A DNA stretch of 64,000 nucleotides from Porcincola intestinalis (GTDB taxonomy: Bacteria > Bacillota > Clostridia > Lachnospirales > Lachnospiraceae). The translations under genes and the position numbers were made by a program. The DNA lies in NCBI RefSeq assembly GCF_009696445.1, contig NZ_VULZ01000010.1, forward strand, positions 62,001-126,000, given 5' to 3'. The notes below the pieces were generated by a model. It did not search any database. It was not told where the DNA came from and was given only the letters and a program-made list of their open reading frames with translations. Below, one piece after another: positions 17,483 to 24,808 of the stretch (position 1 is the stretch's first letter; every line of letters starts with the position of its first letter).

Positions 17483-18051
17483 TGAATTTTGTCGTATTCG
17501 CGGTTGAAGCCGCCCTCATCAGCAACATCGCACTGAGCTATTTCCTGGGGCTGTCTCCATTTCCGGAGATCGGGAAGAACAAAAAGCAGACGTGCATCGG
17601 CGCGCTGGCGATGGTCATCGTGATGACCCTTTCCAGCCTCATCTGCGGAGTCATATACCGCTATATCCTGGTTCCGGCGAATGCCGTGCAGGCAAAGACC
17701 GTTGTGTTCGTAGTGGTCATCCTTGCGGCATCAGGACTGCTTGCACTGCTTCTTCGAAAGAGAACTGCCGCACTGGAAGAGGGAAAGCCGTTCCCTGCTC
17801 TGGCAGTCAACACGGCGGTGCTTGGCACGGTGCTGGTTATCGTCCAGAATGACTACAGTGTCCTGAATGGTACGTTTTACGGATTCATGGCAGCCGTGGG
17901 CTATCTGATTGTCATTGCGATGCTGTCGGCGATCGATGATGAGCTGAAATACAGTGATGTGCCGAAGTCCTTCAGAGGGGTTCCGATTCTCCTTGTAGCG
18001 GCCGGCCTGATGGCAATTGCATTTCACGGGATTGAGGTCCTTGGAGGCTGA
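17479..18051 (+). CDS. rnfA: RnfA, membrane subunit of the Rnf-type complex
   Basis: 190 residues with six membrane segments. ALISNIALSYFLGLSPFPEIG near the start and LICGVIYRYILVP match the RnfA/NqrE pattern. Start at 17479 (ATGATG) overlaps the rnfE stop; 17482 is an equally possible start. In standard loci rnfB follows immediately; here 102 bp of non-coding DNA and a lipoprotein gene follow, and no rnfB is present in the window. Confidence 0.95.
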   Translation: MMNFVVFAVEAALISNIALSYFLGLSPFPEIGKNKKQTCIGALAMVIVMTLSSLICGVIYRYILVPANAVQAKTVVFVVVILAASGLLALLLRKRTAALEEGKPFPALAVNTAVLGTVLVIVQNDYSVLNGTFYGFMAAVGYLIVIAMLSAIDDELKYSDVPKSFRGVPILLVAAGLMAIAFHGIEVLGG

Positions 18052-18061
18052 TAAACGGCAA

Positions 18062-18090
18062 TTGATTTTCAGCGAAATGTATGGAATAAT
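18062..18090 (+). promoter_or_regulatory. candidate promoter of the three-domain lipoprotein gene
   Basis: TTGATT (18062-18067), 17-bp spacer, AATAAT (18085-18090), with an overlapping TAATAT alternative. It would allow the abundant lipoprotein to be made in excess of the Rnf subunits, though read-through from rnfA is not excluded because no terminator is seen in between. Confidence 0.5.
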
Positions 18091-18153
18091 ATACAGGATA
18101 GATGCAGGTTCTATAGGAACTGTACCAGAAGAAAAACAGGAGGTTTGTGCATT

Positions 18154-19830
18154 ATGAAGAATCGTATTGTAGCAGCTGTTCTTGCTGTCATGGTAGCCGG
18201 AGCGCTGACTGCGTGCAGCAGCGGTTCCAAGACAGAGTCGACAACACAGACGACTGCACAGGCAACAACGCAGGCTGCGAAGGAAACTCAGGCAAAGACA
18301 ACTGAGGCGAAGGCAACCGAAGCAAAGACAACTGAGGCGAAGGCAACCGAGGCAAAGACGACTGAGGCGAAGGCAACCGAGGCGAAGACGACTGAGGCAA
18401 AGGAAACTGAGGCGAAGGCAACCGAGGCGAAGGCAACCGAAGCAAAGACAACTGAGGCGAAGGCAACCGAAGCAAAGACGACTGAGGCGAAGGAAACCGA
18501 AGCAAAGACAACTGAGGCAAAGACAACCGAAGCAAAGACGACTGAGGCGAAGGCAGCAGAAGCGAAAACAACTGAGGCAGCGGCAACGGAGGCTGCTGAG
18601 ACCGAGGCTGAGAAGAAGCTTCCGGAGGAGGCTCAGTACACGATCTATAACCAGACCGGTGAGAAGGTTACAGAGATCAAGTTTACACGCAACGATACCG
18701 GAAAGGTCGCGCTTGACGAGAAGAGCGGACTGGCTGACGGAGCATCCACTGTTCTGAAGATCAAGAAGGATTCGACTGTCACAGACAAGACGTCCTTTAC
18801 CTTCTCCTTCACGACTGAGGGCGGATATACGGCAGAGTACAAGACCCTCGGATTCGAGGTTGCTCCGATGACCCTGATCGCGGAGGATGCAAAGAGCGGC
18901 GCAACCCCGTTCAAGTTTGAGGCTCCGGCTGAGGGCGCTTCCACCGAGGCTGAGAAGGCAAACGAAGCAGAGGCGACAGAGAAGGTTACCGAGAAGGCAA
19001 CTGAGGCAAAGGCGACGGAGAAGGTTACCGAGAAGGCAACTGAGGCAAAGGCGACAGAGAAGGCTACCGAGAAGGCAACTGAGGCAAAGGCGACGGAGAA
19101 GGTTACCGAGAAGACAACCGAGGCTGCGACGGAGGCAGAGGAAGAGAAAAAGGTACTCCCGGATAAGGCAGAGTACACCTTCAACAATAAGACTGGCGAG
19201 CAGGTTACTGAGATTAAGCTGGTGGACAATACGTCCAAGAAGGTTGTAGAGGACCTGAAGGACGGACTGGAAGACGGCAAGTCCGTTAAGGTTTCCATCA
19301 AAAAGGACAGCAGCATCACGGACAAGACTTCCTATACGCTGACCTTCACCACAAAGAGCGGGTACAAGGCAGAGTACAAGACCCTTGGCTTCGAGGTTGC
19401 AGGAATCAACCTGATCGCAGAAGATGCAAAGAGCGGCGCAACGCCGATCGAGTTTGTCCCTGAAGCTGAGACCGAGGCAGAGACTGAGGCTGCAACGGAG
19501 GCAGAGGAAGAGAAGAAGGAACTTCCGGACAAGGCAGAGTATACCTTCAACAATGCGACCGGTGAGAAGGTCACAGAGATCAAGCTGGTCGACAATACAT
19601 CCAAGAAGGTTGTAGAGGATCTGAAGGACGGACTGGAAGACGGCAAGACTGTGAAGGTCTCCATCGACAAGGACAGCAGCATTACGGACAAGACTTCCTA
19701 CACGCTGACATTCACCACGAAGAGCGGGTATAAGGCTGAGTACAAGACACTTGGCTTTGAGGTTGCGACCATCAAGCTGATCTCTGAAGATGCGAAGAGC
19801 GGTGCAACACCGATCGAGTTCGAGAAGTAA
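18154..19830 (+). CDS. putative multi-flavinylated lipoprotein, three repeated SGAT domains
   Basis: 558 residues from the ATG at 18154 (ribosome site AGGAGG 10 bases upstream). A lipoprotein signal ends in the lipobox LTAC (GALTACSSGSK). A ~110-residue TEAK-type repeat follows, then three homologous ~95-residue beta-rich domains separated by Glu/Ala/Thr/Lys linkers. Each domain reads roughly from YTxxNxTGE to a terminal DAKSGATP: Asp245-Thr251, Asp424-Thr430, Asp546-Thr552. DAKSGAT fits the ApbE target consensus Dxx(S/T)GAT exactly, so three covalent FMNs are predicted. The domain does not resemble the classical FMN-bind fold, in which SGAT is followed by a helix. With apbE and rnf beside it, an extracellular electron-carrier role is inferred. 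Confidence 0.85.
   Translation: MKNRIVAAVLAVMVAGALTACSSGSKTESTTQTTAQATTQAAKETQAKTTEAKATEAKTTEAKATEAKTTEAKATEAKTTEAKETEAKATEAKATEAKTTEAKATEAKTTEAKETEAKTTEAKTTEAKTTEAKAAEAKTTEAAATEAAETEAEKKLPEEAQYTIYNQTGEKVTEIKFTRNDTGKVALDEKSGLADGASTVLKIKKDSTVTDKTSFTFSFTTEGGYTAEYKTLGFEVAPMTLIAEDAKSGATPFKFEAPAEGASTEAEKANEAEATEKVTEKATEAKATEKVTEKATEAKATEKATEKATEAKATEKVTEKTTEAATEAEEEKKVLPDKAEYTFNNKTGEQVTEIKLVDNTSKKVVEDLKDGLEDGKSVKVSIKKDSSITDKTSYTLTFTTKSGYKAEYKTLGFEVAGINLIAEDAKSGATPIEFVPEAETEAETEAATEAEEEKKELPDKAEYTFNNATGEKVTEIKLVDNTSKKVVEDLKDGLEDGKTVKVSIDKDSSITDKTSYTLTFTTKSGYKAEYKTLGFEVATIKLISEDAKSGATPIEFEK
18301..18567 (+). repeat. 30-bp TEAK-coding tandem repeat in the lipoprotein gene
   Basis: About nine units with a 15/30-bp period encode TEAKATEAKT-like decamers. 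The encoded segment is highly charged and probably extended or helical, forming a stalk between the lipid anchor and the first folded domain. Shorter versions recur between domains one and two (about 18960-19140). Confidence 0.9.
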
Positions 19831-19897
19831 ACTATCCGGAGCAATAAAGAAACAGGCATCTCAGCCTGGAGACTTCAGGCTGACCGGCGTTATAGAA

Positions 19898-19933
19898 TCC
19901 TGCGGGAATTGTTCATCCCGCAGGATTTTTTTT
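19898..19933 (+). terminator. rho-independent terminator after the lipoprotein gene
   Basis: TCCTGCGGGA (19898-19907) pairs perfectly with TCCCGCAGGA (19916-19925), 8-base loop, then eight T (19926-19933). Confidence 0.93.
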
Positions 19934-19961
19934 GTCAGAGAGTGCCTGAAAGAAATAAGAA

Positions 19962-20018
19962 TTGACACAGCGGGAATGTAGTCGTATAGTAAACATATGA
20001 ACAGATGCTCATATGTTT
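19962..20018 (+). promoter_or_regulatory. promoter and ArsR/CadC-type operator of the metal-resistance operon
   Basis: TTGACA (19962-19967), exactly 17 bp, TATAGT (19985-19990) is a strong sigma-A promoter. Immediately downstream lies an imperfect palindrome, AAACATATGAACAG and ATGCTCATATGTTT (19991-20018), whose ATATGAACA/TGCTCATAT core is the classic binding-site shape of SmtB/CadC sensors. Binding of the apo-sensor would block the promoter until metal is bound. Confidence 0.85.
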
Positions 20019-20145
20019 GTGAAAACATTCTGATACACAGGAGAGCAATAAAGGAGAGCAGAGAAGCAGAGCAGGCATGCCGTTCAGAAAGGAACGCCGG
20101 TGGTGCTGTCTGCAGAAAAATAGAGAGGGAAGGGAGGAGATGAAG

Positions 20146-20508
20146 ATGGCGGAGTGCGATGTGGATCTGTGTGAGGTCCGGGAGGTTCACCAGGAAAAGG
20201 TTTCAGAGATTACGGCGAAGATGCCGGAGGAGGATGAGCTTTACGACCTGGCGGAACTGTTCAAGGTGTTCGGGGACTCGACTAGGATGAGAATCCTGTT
20301 TGCCCTGTTTGAGGCGGATATCTGCGTATGTGACCTCGCGCAGGCGCTTGGAATGACACAGTCGGCGGTGTCACACCAGCTGCGGATTCTGCGGCAGGCC
20401 AGGCTGGTGAGCAGCAGACGGGAAGGAAAGCAGGTCATTTATTTCCTGACAGATGAACATGTCAGGACGATCATCGACAAGGGAAGAGAGCATATTGAGG
20501 AAGACTGA
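20146..20508 (+). CDS. ArsR/SmtB-family metal sensor, CadC type
   Basis: 120 residues from the ATG at 20146, eight bases after GGAGG; longer readings to 20077 lack support. A winged helix with VFGDSTRMRILFAL and GMTQSAVSHQLRILRQA is obvious. Cys4 and Cys9 in the N-terminal arm plus Cys60 and Cys62 in ADICVCDL reproduce the four-cysteine alpha3N site of CadC, which senses Cd, Pb or Zn. It is the first gene of a three-gene operon with an HMA-domain protein and a P-type ATPase and should autoregulate through the palindrome upstream. Confidence 0.92.
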   Translation: MAECDVDLCEVREVHQEKVSEITAKMPEEDELYDLAELFKVFGDSTRMRILFALFEADICVCDLAQALGMTQSAVSHQLRILRQARLVSSRREGKQVIYFLTDEHVRTIIDKGREHIEED

Positions 20509-20568
20509 CGAGGAGGCCGCAGGACGCCTCAGGTGACATGACATGGCAGATAAAGGGGGATACGAGCG

Positions 20569-20787
20569 ATGAAGAAAAAGTTCGGGTGCGAAGTGGACTG
20601 TGCAAACTGTGCGGCAAAGCTTGAGGATGCAATCCGGAAGGTGGATGGCGTTGAGGCGTGCAGCGTCAATTTCCTGACGCAGAAGCTGACATTAACGGCT
20701 CCGGATGACCGGTTTGATGAGGTCCTTCAGGCCGTTGTGAAAAAGGCAAAGCATGTTGAGCCGGACACTGTGATTCATATCGGCTGA
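20569..20787 (+). CDS. small heavy-metal-associated (HMA) domain protein
   Basis: 72 residues, one ferredoxin-like HMA domain with DCANCAAKLEDAI at the N-terminus (Cys11 and Cys14 as the metal pair, Cys7 nearby). It probably hands Cd/Zn/Pb to the ATPase encoded 15 bp downstream, whose own N-terminal HMA domain is missing; in effect the domain has been split off as a separate chain. Confidence 0.9.
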   Translation: MKKKFGCEVDCANCAAKLEDAIRKVDGVEACSVNFLTQKLTLTAPDDRFDEVLQAVVKKAKHVEPDTVIHIG

Positions 20788-20802
20788 GAAAAGGGGACGG
20801 AC

Positions 20803-22740
20803 ATGACGAAGAAGGAGCATCGGACACTTATCCGGATTATTGTGACGCTGATCTGGTTCGCTGCTTTGCTGGGGACAGACCGCGCAGGACTTCTGAGAGG
20901 AGCCGGGACATATGGCAGATTTCTGCTTTACTTTCTGCCTTATCTGCTGATCGGCTATGACGTATTGCTGAAGGCACTTCGGAATATCATCCGGGGACAG
21001 GTGTTTGACGAGCATTTTCTGATGATGATCGCAACCTTTGCAGCCTTCGGACTTGGTCTGATGGGGGATGAGGCTTATTCAGAGGCCCTTGCAGTCATGC
21101 TGTTCTATCAGATCGGGGAATTGTTCCAGGATGTTGCGGTTGGGAAGTCCAGAAAATCAATTGCCGACATGATGAGCATCGCCCCGGAGAGTGCGAATGT
21201 CGAGCGGAACGGCAGGGTTGAGGTCATGGATCCGGAGGAGGCTCATATCGGGGATATCCTGCTGATTAAGGCGGGTGAGAAGGTGCCGCTGGATGGAACT
21301 GTCATTGAAGGAGAATCCTACCTGAATACAGCTGCGCTGACAGGTGAGTCGGTGCCGCGCCGCGTAAAGGCGGGGGATCCGGTCATTTCCGGCTGCGTGA
21401 ACGGAGAGGGGACGCTCCGGGTGCGTGTGGAAAAGGAGTATGAGGACTCCACGGTTGCGCGGATTCTGGATCTGGTGGAGAATGCGAGTTCCAGAAAGGC
21501 ACGCCTGGAAAACTTTATCACAAGGTTTGCACGCGTCTATACGCCGGTTGTCACGATCGGTGCAGTCCTGCTGGCTGTGCTTCCTCCGCTTTTTCACATC
21601 GGAGGTCTGACATACGCGGACTCAATCAGAAGGGCCTGCAATTTCCTGATTGTCTCATGCCCCTGCGCACTTGTCATTTCGGTGCCCCTCGGCTTTTTCG
21701 GCGGGATCGGCGCCTCTTCGAAGATCGGTGTGCTAGTTAAGGGAAGCAATTACCTGGAGGCTGCATCCGGTCTGTCAACGCTTGTCTTTGACAAGACGGG
21801 GACGCTGACAAAGGGAGAGTTCCGGGTGCAGAAGGTTGTTCCGTCTGCCGGGGAATCCGACACTCAGAATCTGCTTGGCACTCCTGAGGAGGCGCAGCGC
21901 AGGCTTCTTGAGACTGCGGCACTGGGAGAGAGCTATTCCAATCACCCGATTGCCCGGTCGATCCGGGAGGCTTTGGGTGAGAATACGAGTCTTGACACCG
22001 CAAGAGTGACAGATGCAAAGGAGGCTGCAGGACATGGAATCGAAGCGCTTCTGGATGGCAAGAAGCTTCTGATTGGAAACCTGTCGCTCATGACATCGAA
22101 TCATATCGACGCAAAGCCGGCAGAAGAGCCGGGGACCATCATCTATACAGCCCTGGACGGTCATTACCTGGGATATATCGTGATCAGCGACACGGTGAAG
22201 GAAGGCGCGAAGGAAGCCATCCGGGAGATCAAGGAAGCCGGTGTATCCAAGACGGTGATGCTGACCGGAGACAGGAAAGGTGCGGCTGTTCAGGTCGCAG
22301 AGACGCTTGGAATCGACGAGGTTCACAGCGACCTTCTTCCGGCAGACAAGGTTTCGGAGGCTGAAAAGCTGATTGCAGAAGCCGGAAAAGCCGGCGGAAA
22401 GCTCGGGTTTGTCGGTGACGGGATCAACGACGCACCGGTTCTGATGCGGGCGGATGTCGGGTTCGCCATGGGAGCTCTTGGCAGTGACGCGGCGATTGAG
22501 GCTGCGGATATTGTCCTTATGGATGACGATATCCGGAAGATTCCGAAGGTGATCCGGATTGCCAGAAAGACGATGCGGATTGTGAAATCTAACGTTGTGT
22601 TTGCGATAGCAGTCAAGCTGCTGATTCTGGCACTCTCCGTCTTTGGGCTGGCTTCCATGTGGGCGGCTGTCTTCGGGGATGTTGGCGTCGCGATTCTCTG
22701 CATTCTGAATTCCATGCGGACACTGCATGAGTCGCGTTGA
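20803..22740 (+). CDS. heavy-metal P1B-type ATPase (CadA/ZntA type)
   Basis: 645 residues with no N-terminal metal-binding domain. Key elements: TGES actuator loop (LTGESVPRRV), the membrane CPC motif at 286-288 (SCPCALVISVPLG), phosphorylation site DKTGTLTKG with Asp330, the nucleotide-domain HP pair (SNHPIA), and GDGINDAPVL. The PCALVIS context and the neighbouring CadC-type sensor point to Cd2+/Zn2+/Pb2+ export rather than copper. Located in the cytoplasmic membrane. Followed at once by a strong terminator, so it closes the operon. Confidence 0.95.
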   Translation: MTKKEHRTLIRIIVTLIWFAALLGTDRAGLLRGAGTYGRFLLYFLPYLLIGYDVLLKALRNIIRGQVFDEHFLMMIATFAAFGLGLMGDEAYSEALAVMLFYQIGELFQDVAVGKSRKSIADMMSIAPESANVERNGRVEVMDPEEAHIGDILLIKAGEKVPLDGTVIEGESYLNTAALTGESVPRRVKAGDPVISGCVNGEGTLRVRVEKEYEDSTVARILDLVENASSRKARLENFITRFARVYTPVVTIGAVLLAVLPPLFHIGGLTYADSIRRACNFLIVSCPCALVISVPLGFFGGIGASSKIGVLVKGSNYLEAASGLSTLVFDKTGTLTKGEFRVQKVVPSAGESDTQNLLGTPEEAQRRLLETAALGESYSNHPIARSIREALGENTSLDTARVTDAKEAAGHGIEALLDGKKLLIGNLSLMTSNHIDAKPAEEPGTIIYTALDGHYLGYIVISDTVKEGAKEAIREIKEAGVSKTVMLTGDRKGAAVQVAETLGIDEVHSDLLPADKVSEAEKLIAEAGKAGGKLGFVGDGINDAPVLMRADVGFAMGALGSDAAIEAADIVLMDDDIRKIPKVIRIARKTMRIVKSNVVFAIAVKLLILALSVFGLASMWAAVFGDVGVAILCILNSMRTLHESR

Positions 22741-22789
22741 GAATATGCCCTTCCGGATGGCTCATGTCATCCGGAGGGGCATTCTTTTT
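22741..22789 (+). terminator. rho-independent terminator of the metal-resistance operon
   Basis: A long stem (arms 22741-22759 and 22768-22784, core GCCCTTCCGGATG with CATCCGGAGGGGC) is followed by five T. It begins directly after the ATPase stop codon. Confidence 0.9.
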
Positions 22790-22885
22790 GAAGGCAGGCC
22801 AGAAGCAGGATGCATGCTTGCTTGTATAACATGGCTTCTGTCGACCGCACATCACCGGGTGCGGAGGACGAGAGATAAAGGCGAC

Positions 22886-22914
22886 TTGAAGAATGGCAGA
22901 AACACTGCTATGAT
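22886..22914 (+). promoter_or_regulatory. promoter upstream of the YczE-like gene
   Basis: TTGAAG (22886-22891), 17-bp spacer, TATGAT (22909-22914), about 75 bp before the start codon. Confidence 0.65.
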
Positions 22915-22989
22915 GCAAAACGGTATGTTTGAAAAGGTGAATAATGTGACAGGTGATCGCAGGTGCGGGAGCCTGCGGGAGAGCATTTG

Positions 22990-23697
22990 ATGAGCAGTGA
23001 AATGAAGAGAAGAATCCTGATGACGATTGCGGGGGTCTGCATCTGCGGATTGAGTATAGGAATGTTCAGCTTCTCGAACCTTGGACTTGATCCGTTTCAG
23101 GTCTTTGCGCACGGAACCTGGCATCTGACTCACATGGGGTTCGGAACATTCTATGCGCTGATGAACATCGTACTCCTAGTACTCATATTTTTCGTGAACC
23201 GGCGCAAGATCGGGCTTGGGACGGTTATCAATCTGTTTGGTGTCGGTTATATGGCAGAATTTTCGGAATGGGTGATTCGTCACTTTGTCCATACGGAGGC
23301 ACTTGGTGTCCGCTTCCTGTTCCTGGTTCTGGGAATCGTGGTTATGTGCCTGGCCTCCGCCATTTATTTCACGGCAGATCTCGGGGTTTCAACCTATGAT
23401 GCCATTGCGCTGACGATTGCGGAGCGGACCCGATTTCAGTTTCGGTATATCCGGATTACAACCGACTTTATCTGTGTGGCGACCGGCTGGGTGGTTCTGG
23501 ATCTGACCCGGCTGTCCAGCTTTCCGAAGGGCGGATCTGCGCTGCAGATTCTCCTGTGGTCTCTCGGCGGGACGGTCGGTGTCGGGACGATCATCACGGC
23601 ATTCTTCATGGGACCGCTGATCGCTTATTTTAACAGGAAAGTCGCGGAGCCGATGCGGTATGGCAGGCAGACTGGTGCGGCAGGCGTGGAATCCTGA
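22990..23697 (+). CDS. YczE/YitT-like integral membrane protein
   Basis: 235 residues from the ATG at 22990, after a GGGAGAG ribosome site; an upstream start at 22963 would cover it. Five to six membrane segments. The N-terminal GLSIGMFSFSNLGLDPFQVF and the internal repeat-like ADLGVSTYDAIAL match the YczE/YyaS/YitT membrane family, in which the two halves are related. Function in this family is not established. It precedes a D-2-hydroxyacid dehydrogenase gene by 85 bp and may share its transcript. Confidence 0.8.
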   Translation: MSSEMKRRILMTIAGVCICGLSIGMFSFSNLGLDPFQVFAHGTWHLTHMGFGTFYALMNIVLLVLIFFVNRRKIGLGTVINLFGVGYMAEFSEWVIRHFVHTEALGVRFLFLVLGIVVMCLASAIYFTADLGVSTYDAIALTIAERTRFQFRYIRITTDFICVATGWVVLDLTRLSSFPKGGSALQILLWSLGGTVGVGTIITAFFMGPLIAYFNRKVAEPMRYGRQTGAAGVES

Positions 23698-23782
23698 GGA
23701 GGCAGACGGAGCCTGAAAAACCGTGCAGCGTTGGGGCCGATGCTGCCGGATGGAGGCGTCGACAGAAAGGAGTGACTTGACA

Positions 23783-24766
23783 ATGAAGATCATGTTTTAT
23801 TCGCTGAGGCCGTTTGATGAACTCTCATATGCGGAGAAGTTCAGCAAACAGTACGGGATTGATTTTGCCTGGACGGCGGATTATCCGAATCCGGATAATA
23901 TTAAGCTTGCCCAGGGATGCGATGCAGTCAGTTCGACACCCTGCGATATGAGTGCAAAGTATATTGATGCGTTCCATGATCTTGGAGTGAAATACCTGCC
24001 CTGCCGCAGCATTGGATATGATCACATCGACATGAATGAAGCCAGAAAGCTCGGCATGAAGGTTTCCAATGTGAGCTATGCGCCGGGAGGAGTCGCGAAC
24101 TATGCCATCATGATGATGCTGATGCTCCTGCGGAAGATGATGCCGATCATGAAACGGGCTGAAATCCAGGATTATCATCTGAAGGGGAAGATGGGGAGAG
24201 ATATCTCAAACTGTACGGTTGGCGTGATCGGGACCGGCCGCATCGGACGAACTGTGATTCGCTCGTTATCAGGCTTTGGCTGCCGGATTCTTGCCTATGA
24301 TCCCTACGAGAACGAGGAAGTTAAAAAGTATGCGGCCTATGTATCGGCAGACGAGCTGCTGGCTCAGTCCGATATCATCACGCTCCATGCGCCGGCCAGC
24401 GAGGCCAACTATCACATCCTGAACAGGGAAGCCTTCGGTAAATGCAAGGACGGTGTCCTGATTGTCAATGCAGCACGCGGCACCCTGATTGACACAGCAG
24501 CGCTGATCGATGCGCTGGAGAGCGGAAAGGTCGGAGGAGCCGGCCTCGACGTCCTGGAGCATGAAGCCGGCCTGTACTATTACAACCGGGAGGGCGACAT
24601 TATCCGCAACGACGAGATGAGCATACTTCGCTCATTTCCGAACGTCATCCTCTCCCCGCACACCGCGTTCTACACCGATGACGCAGTGGAGTCCATGGTA
24701 AATGGAATCTTTGAGAGTGTCAGCTGCTGGGCGAGAGGGATAGAGAACCCGCACGAGGTGCACTGA
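23783..24766 (+). CDS. D-2-hydroxyacid dehydrogenase (D-lactate dehydrogenase/VanH-like)
   Basis: 327 residues from the ATG at 23783, preceded by AAAGGAG. The NAD-binding motif GVIGTGRIGRTV lies near residue 150, the catalytic Arg in NAARGTLID, the Glu in LDVLEHEAG and the His in LSPHTAF. The pattern fits the D-lactate dehydrogenase subgroup (EHEAGLYYYNREG, SYAPGGVANYA), which reduces pyruvate or a related 2-oxoacid with NADH. No vanA- or vanX-like genes are adjacent, so a glycopeptide-resistance role has no support. The aminotransferase that follows by 42 bp could feed it 2-oxoacids. Confidence 0.88.
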   Translation: MKIMFYSLRPFDELSYAEKFSKQYGIDFAWTADYPNPDNIKLAQGCDAVSSTPCDMSAKYIDAFHDLGVKYLPCRSIGYDHIDMNEARKLGMKVSNVSYAPGGVANYAIMMMLMLLRKMMPIMKRAEIQDYHLKGKMGRDISNCTVGVIGTGRIGRTVIRSLSGFGCRILAYDPYENEEVKKYAAYVSADELLAQSDIITLHAPASEANYHILNREAFGKCKDGVLIVNAARGTLIDTAALIDALESGKVGGAGLDVLEHEAGLYYYNREGDIIRNDEMSILRSFPNVILSPHTAFYTDDAVESMVNGIFESVSCWARGIENPHEVH

Positions 24767-24808
24767 ACACCAGAAAACAGGTACGCACAAGGCTTGAGGA
24801 GGATGAAT

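Noticed and set aside
16860-17490. Hidden or frameshifted rnfG between rnfD and rnfE
   Set aside because: The two genes overlap by 4 bp and no FMN-bind-like frame exists here.
18188-18586. Leu/Pro/Ser-rich frame opposite the TEAK repeat, and a CRISPR-like look of the repeat
   Set aside because: Repeats are contiguous without spacers and encode the lipoprotein stalk in frame.
23783-24766. VanH role in glycopeptide resistance
   Set aside because: The dehydrogenase is related to VanH but no ligase or dipeptidase gene is adjacent.
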